Positions 16,690 to 26,289 are shown, counted from the first letter of the stretch. The stretch is 64,000 nucleotides of DNA from an uncultured Candidatus Melainabacteria bacterium (GCA_949841365.1 CATKZI010000003.1:62001-126000); one strand, 5' to 3'. The notes: generated by a model from the letters alone, not told the origin. A program made the numbers and translations.

Positions 16690-18050
16690 TGTTTGAAAGA
16701 TTTACGGAAAAAGCAATAAATGTAGTAAGTGCATCACAAAATGTAGCCAAAGAAGCCGGCGCCCGCACAGTTGCGCCCGAATATCTTTTGCTTGCGCTTT
16801 TTGATGAAGCAAAAGGAATACCTCTAAAGCTTTTTAAAACTTACGATATCACAAGAGAAAACCTGCTTGAAGAAATTGAAAAATACCAGCACTTTGTATC
16901 AACTCAAACGTCAGGTACACTGCCTTTTGATGATGATTACAAAGAAATTCTCAAAAAAGCATTGGATTTAGCCAACAAGTCAGGTAATCCGACAATTTTG
17001 TATGAACATTTATTCCTTTCCGTACTCTCAGACAAAAAATCCAATAATGTCAAAATCCTTGAGGATTTGAATTTTGACATCTACAAATCAAAAACATTGC
17101 TTGAAAAACTCGTTCAAAAGAAAACAAAAAGACTTTATCACCCTGAAATTGACGAAAACAGAGAAGAAGGGAATAAAGCACAGCAGACCGACAACATTTT
17201 TGATAATGATGAAGCTTCACGTGTTTTTGAACGAGCTGTTTCCAAGCTTTCAACATCAAACTACGAAATTTTAGGCACAGAACAAATTTTATCATCAATT
17301 CTTGAGGATAAAAACTCACAGCTTGCCCAAATTTTTGCACAATATGGTGTAACAAGTGAAAATTTTGAAGAAAAACTCGCTAAAATTCAATCCCGACAGG
17401 CAGAATACGAAGGCAGACAAATTATTTTTACGCCAAACGCTTTTACCACAATGAATATGGCACAGCAGACCGCAAAAGAACTCGGCTCTTCTGTAGTTTT
17501 ACCCGAACACATGGTTTTGGGACTTTTAAAAACAAAACGCGGTATTGCTTATGAAATTTTGAAAGAATTAAAAATTTCTGATGATGACCTTGCCCACGCA
17601 ATTATCAAACCTATCGAAAAGCAGATGCCTGAAACATTGACAATATTGCGACTTGCAAAAGAAGAAGCAAGACGTTTGGGCAGAAATATCGTCGGAACCG
17701 AAATGTTTTTGCTTGGCATAATCGGAGAAGCAACAGGGATAGGCGGTCAAGTGCTTGCAGAGCTTGAAATTAACATAAAAGATGCGCGAACAACTGTTGA
17801 AAATCTTATAGGCTTCGGTAACGAATATTTTGACAAAGAAATAGTGTTCACAGAACGTGCAAAAAGAGTTCTTGAAACAGCTTGGAAACTTGCAAAAAAA
17901 GATAACAAAACAAAAATCGAATCGGCACATATGCTTCTTGCTCTGACAACAGAACCAAATTCACTTGCTATGAAAGCATTAGAGCAGTTGGGCGTTGATG
18001 CGGTTGAAATTAAAGAGGGTGTAAAGAAGTTTCAAGAGGCTAAACTTTGA
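16689..18050 (+). CDS. Clp_N repeat protein without an ATPase domain
   Basis: 453 residues made entirely of ClpC/ClpA-type N-domain repeats. I count six half-repeats, that is three double Clp_N domains. The half-repeats begin near residues 1 (MFERFTEKAINVVSASQ), 82 (YKEILKKALDLANKSGN), 172 (ASRVFERAVSKLS), 250 (NAFTTMNMAQQTAKELG), 315 (ETLTILRLAKEEARRLGR) and 390 (TERAKRVLETAWKLAKK). Each has the EHLFL/TEMFLLGI-like helix and a leucine-rich third helix. No Walker motif exists anywhere in it. Clp_N domains bind substrates or adaptors; here they would act in trans. The stop overlaps tilS by four bases (TTGA). Confidence 0.9.
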   Translation: MFERFTEKAINVVSASQNVAKEAGARTVAPEYLLLALFDEAKGIPLKLFKTYDITRENLLEEIEKYQHFVSTQTSGTLPFDDDYKEILKKALDLANKSGNPTILYEHLFLSVLSDKKSNNVKILEDLNFDIYKSKTLLEKLVQKKTKRLYHPEIDENREEGNKAQQTDNIFDNDEASRVFERAVSKLSTSNYEILGTEQILSSILEDKNSQLAQIFAQYGVTSENFEEKLAKIQSRQAEYEGRQIIFTPNAFTTMNMAQQTAKELGSSVVLPEHMVLGLLKTKRGIAYEILKELKISDDDLAHAIIKPIEKQMPETLTILRLAKEEARRLGRNIVGTEMFLLGIIGEATGIGGQVLAELEINIKDARTTVENLIGFGNEYFDKEIVFTERAKRVLETAWKLAKKDNKTKIESAHMLLALTTEPNSLAMKALEQLGVDAVEIKEGVKKFQEAKL

Positions 18051-19243
18051 TTAAATCTTTTATAGAGAAATATAAACTATCAGGCACATTTATCGTTGCT
18101 TTTTCGGGCGGATATGATTCAATGTGCCTTTTAGATATGCTTGAGGGGTATGATGTAGTAGCCGTGCATTTGAACCACAACTGGCGAGGTGAGGAAAGCC
18201 TTAATGAAGCTAAGGCTTGTGAAAAATTCTGTATGATGCGCGGGATTAAATTTTATACGGAAACATTAGGCGATGACGTTCCGCACAACGAAACCTGCGC
18301 AAGAGAAGCAAGATATGATTTCTTTAAGCGCTGTGCCGAAAAATTCAACTCTAATGTCGTATTTACCGCACACAATTATGACGATAACGCAGAAACAGTA
18401 TTATACAGGATTATAAAAGGAACAGGGATTGAAGGTTTAAAAGGAATTGCGGAACACAGAGATATTTTCTACCGTCCGCTTCTAAACACAACACGCGCCG
18501 AAATTGAAGCATATTGCAAAAGAAAAGGTTTAAAACCAAATCAAGACAGTTCAAACGAGGATACAAAATATAAACGCAACCTTATAAGAAAAAAAATTCT
18601 GCCTATCTTGAGAGAAATTAACCCGAAAGTCACGGATGCCCTGAACAGCTTGTCAAAAATTGCAAGCGAGGATTGCGAAGAAAAAAACAAAATCCGCGAG
18701 CTTTTAATCTCCCATAGCATTGATTACGACAAAAAAAAGATTGATGAGATTTATGAATTTATAAATGAAAATAAAAATTCAAAATCTGGAAAAACTCTGT
18801 CGCTGACAAAAGATTTGTGGTTGTATGCGAATGAGAACGGAACAGATGTCATTACAAAAAGCCAAAAATCATGTTCTGAAATCAACATAACCGAATGCGG
18901 AGAATATGAATTTGACAACTTTGTTTTCTCAATAAGACCTTTTGAAGGCGAGATAAAATTCCCGTCAGATAAAGAATTTAAGGCATTAATAAACATTGAT
19001 AAACCAGATTTCACATTAAGACACAGAAAAGACGGTGACATTATTCAACCGCTCGGGACAAAAGGAACGCAAAAATTAAAAAAATATTTGAATGAAAAAA
19101 AAGTTCCAAACCACAAAAAAGACGGCATAGTTCTGCTATGTAACGACAACGAAGTTCTTTGGGCAGGCGGTCTTGGCATCAACGATAAAATAAAAGTTAC
19201 TGATAAACCCACACATATTATAGAATTGAGAGGTAAATTATGA
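18047..19243 (+). CDS. tilS: tRNA(Ile)-lysidine synthase
   Basis: Converts C34 of the CAU anticodon of tRNA-Ile to lysidine. The PP-loop is AFSGGYDSMCLLDML (residues about 18-32), followed by VVAVHLNHNWRGEES, FTAHNYDDNAETVLYRIIKGTGIEGLKG and KRNLIRKKILPIL, all diagnostic. The C-terminal part has the RHRKDGDIIQPLGTKGTQKLKKYL element seen in many TilS proteins. The start is a TTG overlapping the previous stop (TTGA). It is followed by hpt in the order common in many bacteria. Confidence 0.96.
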   Translation: MIKSFIEKYKLSGTFIVAFSGGYDSMCLLDMLEGYDVVAVHLNHNWRGEESLNEAKACEKFCMMRGIKFYTETLGDDVPHNETCAREARYDFFKRCAEKFNSNVVFTAHNYDDNAETVLYRIIKGTGIEGLKGIAEHRDIFYRPLLNTTRAEIEAYCKRKGLKPNQDSSNEDTKYKRNLIRKKILPILREINPKVTDALNSLSKIASEDCEEKNKIRELLISHSIDYDKKKIDEIYEFINENKNSKSGKTLSLTKDLWLYANENGTDVITKSQKSCSEINITECGEYEFDNFVFSIRPFEGEIKFPSDKEFKALINIDKPDFTLRHRKDGDIIQPLGTKGTQKLKKYLNEKKVPNHKKDGIVLLCNDNEVLWAGGLGINDKIKVTDKPTHIIELRGKL

Positions 19244-19758
19244 AAATAAATGTTTTGTACAATGAACAAGAAATTCAATCAAAAATTAAAGAATTAGCTC
19301 AAGAAATGAACAAATTCTACAACGGAGAGGAAGTTTACGTTGTGTGCGCGCTCAAAGGTGCTGTAATGTTTGCGGTAGACCTTGTAAAACATCTTGATAT
19401 GCCTTTAAAAATGGAATTTATCAGACTTTCAAGCTATAACGGCGGAACAAAATCATCGGGAAAAGTTAATGCCGTAGATATTTCACTGCCTGATTTGAAC
19501 GGTAAAAATGTTCTTGTTGTTGAGGATATTGTTGATACAGGCTTAACAGCTAAATTTTTACTTGACTTTTTAAACTGCAATTTCCATACCAAATCTACAA
19601 AATTCTGTTCTTTGCTTGATAAGAAAATTACGCGTCAGACTGATGTCGAACCTGATTATTACGGATTTGAAGTTGACGACAAATTCCTTGTAGGCTACGG
19701 TTTAGACTATGACGGATACTACAGAAACCTTACATACATAGGCTATATTGAAAAATGA
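19240..19758 (+). CDS. hpt: Hypoxanthine phosphoribosyltransferase
   Basis: Salvages hypoxanthine or guanine with PRPP to IMP or GMP. The PRPP-binding motif is VLVVEDIVDTGLTAKFLL (residues about 89-106). An N-terminal VCALKGAVMFAVDLVKHL loop precedes the SSYNGGTKSSGKV flexible loop, and GYGLDYDGYYRNLTYIGYI closes the protein as in bacterial HPRTs. 172 residues is normal. Start overlaps tilS by four bases, stop overlaps the histidine kinase gene by four. Confidence 0.96.
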   Translation: MKINVLYNEQEIQSKIKELAQEMNKFYNGEEVYVVCALKGAVMFAVDLVKHLDMPLKMEFIRLSSYNGGTKSSGKVNAVDISLPDLNGKNVLVVEDIVDTGLTAKFLLDFLNCNFHTKSTKFCSLLDKKITRQTDVEPDYYGFEVDDKFLVGYGLDYDGYYRNLTYIGYIEK

Positions 19759-20756
19759 TAACTAAGTTTTTTGAAATTGAACCGTCAGAAATATTTGAAA
19801 CCCTGAAATCTGCCATAAACTTTCAAACAGGGTATATTTACTATACAAATCCGACAAGACTTGAGTATTCGTACGGACAAGATGATGCTCCTCAAAAACT
19901 GACAGAAAATTTAAAAATAAAAAATACTGTTTTTGGTGAAATTATCATTACGGGTGAAAATTTTTCTGATGAGGATAGAGAAATTTTCAAAACCTGTTCT
20001 GTGATAATCGCAAATTTGCTGAAGGACAAAGAGCTTTCAGAGATTATGAAGCTTCAGGCAAAAGAGCTACAAAACGGCTATTTGAAAGTAAAAGAAGCAG
20101 AGCAGGCAAAATCAAAATTTATATCGCACATTTCACACGAGCTTCGAACTCCGCTTAATTCTATCCTCGGATTTTCGGATTTGGTTTCTCTTGCAGGGCC
20201 TTTGAATGACAAACAAAAAGATTATCTGAACGACATAAAAATCTCGGGGCTTCATCTTTTAGAGATGATAAATGAAATTCTTGATATGTCAAAAATCGAG
20301 GCAGGCGCGGTAACATTAAATCTTAGAGAGTTTGAAATTAAACAGGCAGTTGATGAAACTGTGAATATAATCAAACCTCTTTTGAAACAAAAATTGATTA
20401 CGAATATTGAAAATTTCACAATAAAAGCAGATTATCAAAAGGTTCAGCAGATTTTGTTTAATCTGCTAAGCAATGCAATAAAATTCACGCCAAAAAATGG
20501 AGAAATCACAATAACCACGCGTTTTACCGATAAAGCAATTATTGAAATTTCAGACACAGGGGTTGGAATAGCTTTAGAAAATCAGAAAAAAATATTTGAG
20601 AAATTTGAGCAGGTCGATAACACAATCCAAAATTCTACAGGGCTCGGGTTGACAATTACGCAGGAACTTGTAAAACTCCATAACGGTACAATTTCAGTTG
20701 AAAGTTCACCAAATAACGGAGCAAAATTTACGATTGCACTGCCTCAAACATTGTGA
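19755..20756 (+). CDS. Cytoplasmic sensor histidine kinase
   Basis: 333 residues. Residues 1-95 form a small GAF-like input domain without membrane helices. A coiled linker follows, then HisKA with FISHISHELRTPLNS (phosphoacceptor His128), and a HATPase domain with N-box NLLSNAIKFTP, G1 ISDTGVGIA and G2 STGLGLTI. It is intact and soluble. No response regulator is adjacent, so the partner is elsewhere, as for an orphan kinase. It is the last gene of the tightly overlapping run from 14294. Confidence 0.92.
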   Translation: MITKFFEIEPSEIFETLKSAINFQTGYIYYTNPTRLEYSYGQDDAPQKLTENLKIKNTVFGEIIITGENFSDEDREIFKTCSVIIANLLKDKELSEIMKLQAKELQNGYLKVKEAEQAKSKFISHISHELRTPLNSILGFSDLVSLAGPLNDKQKDYLNDIKISGLHLLEMINEILDMSKIEAGAVTLNLREFEIKQAVDETVNIIKPLLKQKLITNIENFTIKADYQKVQQILFNLLSNAIKFTPKNGEITITTRFTDKAIIEISDTGVGIALENQKKIFEKFEQVDNTIQNSTGLGLTITQELVKLHNGTISVESSPNNGAKFTIALPQTL

Positions 20757-20782
20757 TATAATCGGTTTGAAAGGTTGGAAAT

Positions 20783-21490
20783 ATGGCATCAATAAAAGAC
20801 GCATTTGAAGAAAGCTTGCAAGATGAACATGCACTTATGATGTATATTATATTTGCAATTCCTTTGTTTCTTTGCTCAAAATTCCTTCTTGAAGGCGACA
20901 AAACTGTTTATTTTATCGGAACGGCATTATTTACGGCAATTTTATATATAGGATTTTGCCTAAAATGCACTTCCAATGTACGTTCAAGCAGTAATGTCGT
21001 ATTGCCGTCATTCAATATATTTCCGCTTTTATGGAACGGAATCAGAGGGATAATAGTTTTAGCACCGTTAATTATAGTTGCTTATACGCTTGAATATTTC
21101 ATTGCGGGATTTCTCTCAAATATGATAACAAATCCGACAACATTACAAGTTTTTATTGCAATAACAACAGGACTTTGTAATTCAATTGTTTATACAGGTT
21201 ACATTCTTTTTGCCAGAAGGTTTAGAGCAACCGATGTTTATGATTTTAAAACAATAAGCACATATTGCGTAGATATATTAATCGCAGTAATTTTCATGAA
21301 ATTGCAGATGATTTTAGTTAATTTAATCATTGCAGGTCCGATTACATATTTAATCTGGATATTCTTCGGCATTCCGCACCCTGTTGCAACATTTTTCTGG
21401 TGCATTATAGCTGTATTTAATCTCGCTATAATGGGGCATTACATGGCGCAAATTGATTATGAAGTAATAGGTGAAAAAGAAACTGTTTAA
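20783..21490 (+). CDS. Multi-pass membrane protein of unknown function
   Basis: 235 residues, about six hydrophobic segments (near residues 20-36, 44-60, 85-110, 120-145, 165-190, 200-220). The composition, with an amphipathic acidic N-terminus ([16 protein letters not shown]), recalls DUF4013-like membrane proteins, but I cannot confirm it. A TATAAT -10 near 20755, overlapping the end of the kinase gene, and an AAAGGTTGG ribosome-binding region suggest its own promoter. It overlaps the convergent uvrB stop by four bases. Confidence 0.75.
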   Translation: MASIKDAFEESLQDEHALMMYIIFAIPLFLCSKFLLEGDKTVYFIGTALFTAILYIGFCLKCTSNVRSSSNVVLPSFNIFPLLWNGIRGIIVLAPLIIVAYTLEYFIAGFLSNMITNPTTLQVFIAITTGLCNSIVYTGYILFARRFRATDVYDFKTISTYCVDILIAVIFMKLQMILVNLIIAGPITYLIWIFFGIPHPVATFFWCIIAVFNLAIMGHYMAQIDYEVIGEKETV

Positions 21491-23475
21491 CTTTCCGCCA
21501 TTTCACGAAGTTTTTTAAGCTTATCACGAATTTCTGCAGCGCGTTCAAAATCAAGGATTTTTGCAGCTTTTTTCATATCTTTTTCAAGTTGATCAATAAG
21601 TTTCGGCAAATCTTTTTTGCTTATACCCATGTCAACCATTTCCTCAGCTACAATGTCTTCCAAATCTCTATAACTTGCAACAAGTGACAACAAGTTATTT
21701 TCAATCGGTTTCTTAATAGTTTGAGGAATAATGCCGTATTTTTGGTTATGTTCAAGCTGAATTTTACGACGTCTTTCGGTTTCTGTAATGGCTTTTTCCA
21801 TAGATTCGGTCATTCTGTCCGCATACATAATAACTTCACCGCAAGCATTACGTGCAGCACGTCCGATTGTCTGGATTAAACTGGTTTCTGAGCGCAAGAA
21901 CCCTTCTTTATCCGCGTCCATAATCGCAACAAGCGAAACTTCAGGAATATCCAACCCTTCTCTAAGAAGGTTTACCCCGATAAGGACATCAAATTCACCA
22001 AGACGCAGGTCACGCAAGATTTCAACACGCTCAAGCGACTGAATTTCACTGTGCAAATATCTGACTTTTATACCTTCTTGAATAAAGTAATCAGTCAAAT
22101 CTTCCGCCATACGTTTTGTAAGCGTTGTAATCAATACACGTTCGTTCTTTTCGGTACGTTTTTCAATTTCAGCCTTCAAATCAGTAATCTGCGATTCGAT
22201 AGGACGAACCGAAATTTTCGGGTCAACAAGTCCTGTTGGTCTGATAATCTGTTCTACAAGCTGCGTTGATGTTTGTCGTTCAAACTCAGCAGGGGTTGCC
22301 GAAATATAAATCTTTTGATGAACTTTATTAAAAAATTCCTCATTTTTTAACGGTCTGTTATCTCTTGCACAAGGCAATCTGAAACCGTAATCAATCAGTG
22401 TAGTTTTTCTCGAAGAATCACCATGATACATACCTTTCAACTGCGGAAGCGTAACGTGAGATTCATCAATAACAGTCAAAAAATCACCCTGAAAATAATC
22501 CAAAAGCGTCGCAGGAGCAGAACCCGGCGGTCTGCGTTCAATAATTCTCGAATAATTTTCAATACCGGAACAGTAACCCATTTCCTTAATCATTTCAATA
22601 TCGTATTTCACACGCTGTTCAAGTCTTTGAGCCTCAACAAGCTTATTTTCATTATTAAGTTCAACAAGCCTGTGCTGTAATTCTTCTCTAATTAAAGCAA
22701 TTGTTTCATCTACATTTTCATCATAAGAAAGATAATGAACCGCAGGATAAATCACGACACTTTCCGGAGTTTCGATAACTTCACCCGTTACATTATCAAT
22801 TCTGACAATTTTTTCAATTTCGTCACCAAAGAAATAAATTCTGGTGACAATTTTTTCATACGCAGGCATGATTTCAACAATATCACCGCGCGCTCTGAAA
22901 GTAGAACGTTCCAAGACTAAATCATTTCTTGTATATTGAACACTCACAAGATGCTTAAGCAAGTCATCACGCGCCACTTCATCACCTACTTTAAGCTCAA
23001 CAGAACCCCTGAAATAATTTTCAGGAAGTCCCAAACCATAAATACAGCTTACGGAAGCCACAATAATAACGTCGTTTCTTTCATACAAACATCTTGTTGC
23101 ATTGTGCCTCAAACGGTCAATTTCTTCATTAATAGACGCTGATTTTTCAATAAACGTATCTGTACGCGGGATATACGCTTCAGGCTGATAGTAATCATAG
23201 TAACTTATAAAATACTCAACCGCGTTATCGGGAAAAAGTTCTTTAAACTCGTTATAAAGCTGTGCCGCAAGCGTCTTGTTATGCGCAATAATAAGCGTTG
23301 GTTTTTGCACCCGCTCAATTACATTTGCTATAGTAAAAGTTTTACCCGAACCTGTAATACCTAAAAGGGTTTGAGCATCATCACCGTTTTGCAATCCTTC
23401 AACAAGTTTATCGATTGCTTTTGGTTGATCACCCGATGGCGAATATTTTGAAGAAATTTTAAATTTTCTGTCCAT
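21487..23475 (-). CDS. uvrB: Excinuclease ABC subunit B
   Basis: Damage-verification helicase of nucleotide excision repair. Walker [17 protein letters not shown], the beta-hairpin region [39 protein letters not shown] (motif II), QTIGRAARN (motif VI) and a C-terminal UVR motif ([19 protein letters not shown]) are all present. Length 662 residues is normal. I choose the ATG at 23475 rather than an in-frame TTG at 23499 because a TGTTATAAT extended -10 lies between them, so the upstream codon would not be transcribed. uvrA and uvrC are not nearby. Confidence 0.97.
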   Translation of the reverse strand: MDRKFKISSKYSPSGDQPKAIDKLVEGLQNGDDAQTLLGITGSGKTFTIANVIERVQKPTLIIAHNKTLAAQLYNEFKELFPDNAVEYFISYYDYYQPEAYIPRTDTFIEKSASINEEIDRLRHNATRCLYERNDVIIVASVSCIYGLGLPENYFRGSVELKVGDEVARDDLLKHLVSVQYTRNDLVLERSTFRARGDIVEIMPAYEKIVTRIYFFGDEIEKIVRIDNVTGEVIETPESVVIYPAVHYLSYDENVDETIALIREELQHRLVELNNENKLVEAQRLEQRVKYDIEMIKEMGYCSGIENYSRIIERRPPGSAPATLLDYFQGDFLTVIDESHVTLPQLKGMYHGDSSRKTTLIDYGFRLPCARDNRPLKNEEFFNKVHQKIYISATPAEFERQTSTQLVEQIIRPTGLVDPKISVRPIESQITDLKAEIEKRTEKNERVLITTLTKRMAEDLTDYFIQEGIKVRYLHSEIQSLERVEILRDLRLGEFDVLIGVNLLREGLDIPEVSLVAIMDADKEGFLRSETSLIQTIGRAARNACGEVIMYADRMTESMEKAITETERRRKIQLEHNQKYGIIPQTIKKPIENNLLSLVASYRDLEDIVAEEMVDMGISKKDLPKLIDQLEKDMKKAAKILDFERAAEIRDKLKKLREMAES

Positions 23476-23481
23476 AATTAA

Positions 23482-23490
23482 ATTATAACA
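23482..23490 (-). promoter_or_regulatory. Extended -10 promoter for uvrB, predicted leaderless
   Basis: On the minus strand TGTTATAAT (TATAAT at 23487-23482) is followed by six bases and the uvrB ATG. No Shine-Dalgarno is present, and the predicted transcription start coincides with the A of ATG. The -35 region is weak. Confidence 0.65.
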
Positions 23491-23529
23491 TAGTAGCAAA
23501 AAAATTTATTATGTGTTTATATATATTAT

Positions 23530-24462
23530 ATGATTACCCCGGTAGACAGTTATAAAGACCCGTTAAATTCAAACAGTGCAGTATTAATGTCTTACTCAAA
23601 CGAAGTTGGTACGGCAATTTCAGAGATTGCACCAAGATTAGGTACAGCTCTTTGGGCACCGACTTTTATGTACCTTGGGGCAGATATTTATGACAAATAC
23701 AAAAATGATAAGGATAATTATAACCCTAGTGCAAAACGAGCACTGAAACGAGCAATTTTCCAAGGCATTACCTGTCTTGTGGCTTTGCCTGCCGTAATCT
23801 TTGCGGGGCAATGTGCCGTTTCTCCTCTGGGGCGTTTGGATAAGACAGGGATTTCCGGTAACGCAAAAGATGCAATTTACCGACATACCAGAAACGTTAT
23901 TGACCAGGCACATGGAACTGCTTTAGAAAATTATGAACAATTTAAAGAAACTGTTTTGAAAACACTGCAAAATAAAATTAATGCAAGAAGTAACGAAAAA
24001 CAAACATCAAATATTTTCAAAAAGTTATATCGAATATTGTTTACTCACCGTTATGATATTCTGCACGGTGACAAAGCAAAAATAATGGCATTTGCAGAAA
24101 AGAATGCTAAAAATACATTTGATATTGCTCAAGCAATAAAAAACGGTGATACTGCAAATATTCCAAGAAAAATTTATAAAAAATATAAACAGGTTCTCCC
24201 CAGAATGAAAGAAACTTATAAAGACAGTGACTATGCTTTTCAGGCAACAAGAACCGCATTAAAAGAATATCAAAAAACAATGATTTTCAAAAATAAAATG
24301 TTAAAAACCATAGGCGGTCTTTTAACACTCATAGTATTCGCAAAACCAGTTAACGATTACGTAGATAAACAAATTATGGACAAATACATTGACCCGAGTG
24401 TTGACCAACTTAATGTACACGCATTTAAAAGATTTACATTGAAGAAAAACTTTTTAAGCTAA
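23530..24462 (+). CDS. Lineage-specific membrane-associated protein
   Basis: 310 residues; no family recognised. It has two hydrophobic stretches, near residues 78-95 (FQGITCLVALPAVIFAG) and 265-280 (IGGLLTLIVFAKP), with a long basic helical region between them rich in Lys, Tyr and Phe. The N-terminus (MITPVDSYKDPLNSNSAV) lacks a signal peptide. The start is preceded by TATATA, six bases and no Shine-Dalgarno, so the mRNA may be leaderless and divergent from uvrB. The stop overlaps the convergent CpaF-N-like gene by four bases. Confidence 0.75.
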   Translation: MITPVDSYKDPLNSNSAVLMSYSNEVGTAISEIAPRLGTALWAPTFMYLGADIYDKYKNDKDNYNPSAKRALKRAIFQGITCLVALPAVIFAGQCAVSPLGRLDKTGISGNAKDAIYRHTRNVIDQAHGTALENYEQFKETVLKTLQNKINARSNEKQTSNIFKKLYRILFTHRYDILHGDKAKIMAFAEKNAKNTFDIAQAIKNGDTANIPRKIYKKYKQVLPRMKETYKDSDYAFQATRTALKEYQKTMIFKNKMLKTIGGLLTLIVFAKPVNDYVDKQIMDKYIDPSVDQLNVHAFKRFTLKKNFLS

Positions 24463-24914
24463 ATTTTTCTTATTGTAATACTTTCATCAGGTTTAACATC
24501 AATCATATATGCAGTTTTATCAGAATATTTAATGTAATTTAAAACATATTGAAACATATTAAAAGAAAGCACAATCTCAGTATCAAAAACATTTCCGTCG
24601 ATTTCAATATGCACAGACATATCATCTTTTACAAAAACGGCATTGACTTTTTCGTTATCCAACAGTTTTTGCAACGGTCCAAAAGCTATAACATAAGGAA
24701 CAATAGTGTTATAAATTACTTCCTTATTTTCAACATCAGCGTTTTTGACAAAACTCCTGACCATATCACATTGTTCATCAACCGTGTATTCATTCCAATA
24801 AGGTACAGAATTAACCTTTTCAAGCAAAGCTTCAACCGGAGGGGTTTCTTCAACAACTGCTATCGGCTTCGACTCATCATATTTCTTAAATCTGTCACTT
24901 AATTTACTCATCAT
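24459..24914 (-). CDS. CpaF/TadA N-terminal-domain-like protein lacking the ATPase
   Basis: 151 residues. Residues about 55-150 (NTIVPYVIAFGPLQKLLDNEKV, then NAVFVKDDMSVHIEIDGNVF) resemble the N-terminal domain of CpaF/TadA secretion ATPases, where GLGPLEPLLxDPxVxxIxV and a short IERxGxL strand occur. The following GSGKT-containing ATPase domain is missing; the frame ends in ESITIRKI. It starts directly after the stop of the CpaE-like gene, so the two are one operon. It may be an adaptor derived from a Tad-pilus ATPase. The family call is by motif only. Confidence 0.6.
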   Translation of the reverse strand: MMSKLSDRFKKYDESKPIAVVEETPPVEALLEKVNSVPYWNEYTVDEQCDMVRSFVKNADVENKEVIYNTIVPYVIAFGPLQKLLDNEKVNAVFVKDDMSVHIEIDGNVFDTEIVLSFNMFQYVLNYIKYSDKTAYMIDVKPDESITIRKI

Positions 24915-26063
24915 TTACCCTTGCAGTTTTTGACGGAATACACTGTCTGATACCATTAATGCAAGATTTTTATAGCTTAAAGCAACATTAGAGTCTGCAT
25001 TAACCTCGCTGACGGGAATTCCCTTATTTATGGCAGACATCATAGAGAAGTAATTATTAGGAATTTTCCAATAAATTTTACGGTCTAAAACTTCCTCAAC
25101 ATCCTCCGCATTAATCTCATCATTTTCCATATAACGATTAATCAAAATCTGTATTTTATCCTGTTCAAACCCAAGTTTTTCAAATAATTCCAAACATCTC
25201 TGACAATTTCTCAAAGCAGGCAAATTCACAATAGTTACGAAAAATACCAAATCGGAATTTTCCAAAGCAGCCATTGCCTTTCCGTCAAATCCGCCGGATG
25301 TATCAACCACAACATAAGAAAATGTATCTCTCAAAATCTCAAACAATTTTGAAATATTTTTGGACAGAATATCGTCAACCTGTTTAAAATACGGCGGATC
25401 TGCAAGTACATACAAACTCGTATCTTTATATCTTTCCAGAGTCGACAAAAGAAAATCCTCATTAATTTTATCGAGATTTTGAAGCATATAAGAAATATTA
25501 AATGACGGCTTCAAATCCAAAAATGTCGTCACATCGCCGAGTTGAAAATTCAAATCAATCAGTGCAACATTTTCCTTTGTAATTTTTGCAAGTTCCAAAG
25601 CCAAATTTGTCGCAATAGAAGTCTTACCGACCCCGCCTTTATTTGAATAAACCGAAATTACACGACACTTAGATTTTTTAGGCTTAGCATCAGTTATGTC
25701 ATTAAATATTTTATCCAAAACCTCAAAAAAGTTTTTCTTAATCAAAGGCATTGCAAGAAAATCACATGCCCCAACCCTCATTGCTCTTATAACCAAATCA
25801 ACATCAGGTTTATCAGACAATGCCACTACTCTGCATTCGGGGAATTCTGCCGTAGTTTTTGAAACAAAGTTCAAACCCTGCTCCTGATATTGCGAAATAT
25901 CAACAATAATCAAAGCTTTTGCCAGTTCTTTGACAGCATCATAAGCCTTTGAAAAATCAGAAGTTCCCGCCAAAAACGAAAACTTTTCAAATTCCTCCAA
26001 ATAAAGTTTCAAAAGCTCTACGGTAGTATTATCCTCAGAAATTACAATTGTTGAAATACTCAT
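24915..26063 (-). CDS. CpaE/TadZ-like protein: receiver-like domain plus MinD/ParA ATPase
   Basis: Residues about 1-125 resemble a receiver domain (ALIIVDIS near residue 55 holds the acidic residue, then VVALSDKPD and a terminal GACDFLAMPLIKKNFFEVLDKI). Residues about 135-380 are a deviant-Walker ATPase: VYSNKGGVGKTSIATNLALELA, LIDLNFQLGDVT and VVVDTSGGF. This architecture matches CpaE/TadZ, which positions Tad pilus or secretion machinery at the cell pole. A CpaF-N-like gene follows; no CpaB, C, D or pilin gene is present. I start at the ATG at 26063, which lies exactly six bases after a TATAAT. Confidence 0.85.
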   Translation of the reverse strand: MSISTIVISEDNTTVELLKLYLEEFEKFSFLAGTSDFSKAYDAVKELAKALIIVDISQYQEQGLNFVSKTTAEFPECRVVALSDKPDVDLVIRAMRVGACDFLAMPLIKKNFFEVLDKIFNDITDAKPKKSKCRVISVYSNKGGVGKTSIATNLALELAKITKENVALIDLNFQLGDVTTFLDLKPSFNISYMLQNLDKINEDFLLSTLERYKDTSLYVLADPPYFKQVDDILSKNISKLFEILRDTFSYVVVDTSGGFDGKAMAALENSDLVFFVTIVNLPALRNCQRCLELFEKLGFEQDKIQILINRYMENDEINAEDVEEVLDRKIYWKIPNNYFSMMSAINKGIPVSEVNADSNVALSYKNLALMVSDSVFRQKLQG

Positions 26064-26069
26064 ACGCAA

Positions 26070-26098
26070 ATTATATCATATATAATCAAAATCCGCAA
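26070..26098 (-). promoter_or_regulatory. Promoter of the cpaE-like gene, predicted leaderless
   Basis: On the minus strand TTGCGG (26098-26093), a 17-bp spacer and TATAAT (26075-26070), then six bases and ATG. It sits directly after the terminator of the 6S-like RNA gene. Confidence 0.7.
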
Positions 26099-26099
26099 T

Positions 26100-26283
26100 A
26101 AAAAAGAAAGCCCTGCACAGATGCGATTTTGTTACCTGCGGAGTCTCGCAGGTGGGTGAACGCCTCGGATTATCCGTTTCCCGCTGGCGATATAAAATCG
26201 GCGGGTATACTTCACATCCTGTCAGAGTCAATTCTCCCTGTTAATAAAAATGTAGGAACAAAATAAACATCCATACAGAACTT
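26100..26283 (-). ncRNA. ssrS: 6S-like regulatory RNA
   Basis: A 184-nt transcription unit with its own strong promoter and a terminal U-tract. The first 16 bases (AAGTTCTGTATGGATG) pair completely, allowing G-U, with the last 16 before the tail (CATCTGTGCAGGGCTT); TTTTGTT and AACAAAA extend this closing stem. On the 3' side of the central region ACCTGCG/CGCAGGT forms a small hairpin, and CCCGC...GCGGG caps the distal arm. Length, long closing stem, large internal bubble and 3'-side hairpin are what 6S RNA shows; 6S binds the housekeeping holoenzyme. No primary-sequence match was tested. It lies just upstream of the cpaE-like gene, which has its own promoter. Confidence 0.62.
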
Positions 26284-26289
26284 AATTAT

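Noticed and set aside
26100-26283. Riboswitch or attenuator controlling the cpaE-like gene
   Set aside because: The hairpins and U-tract lie just before that gene, but the gene has its own TTGCGG-17-TATAAT promoter after the terminator, and no known riboswitch core was recognised; a free-standing 6S-like RNA fits better.
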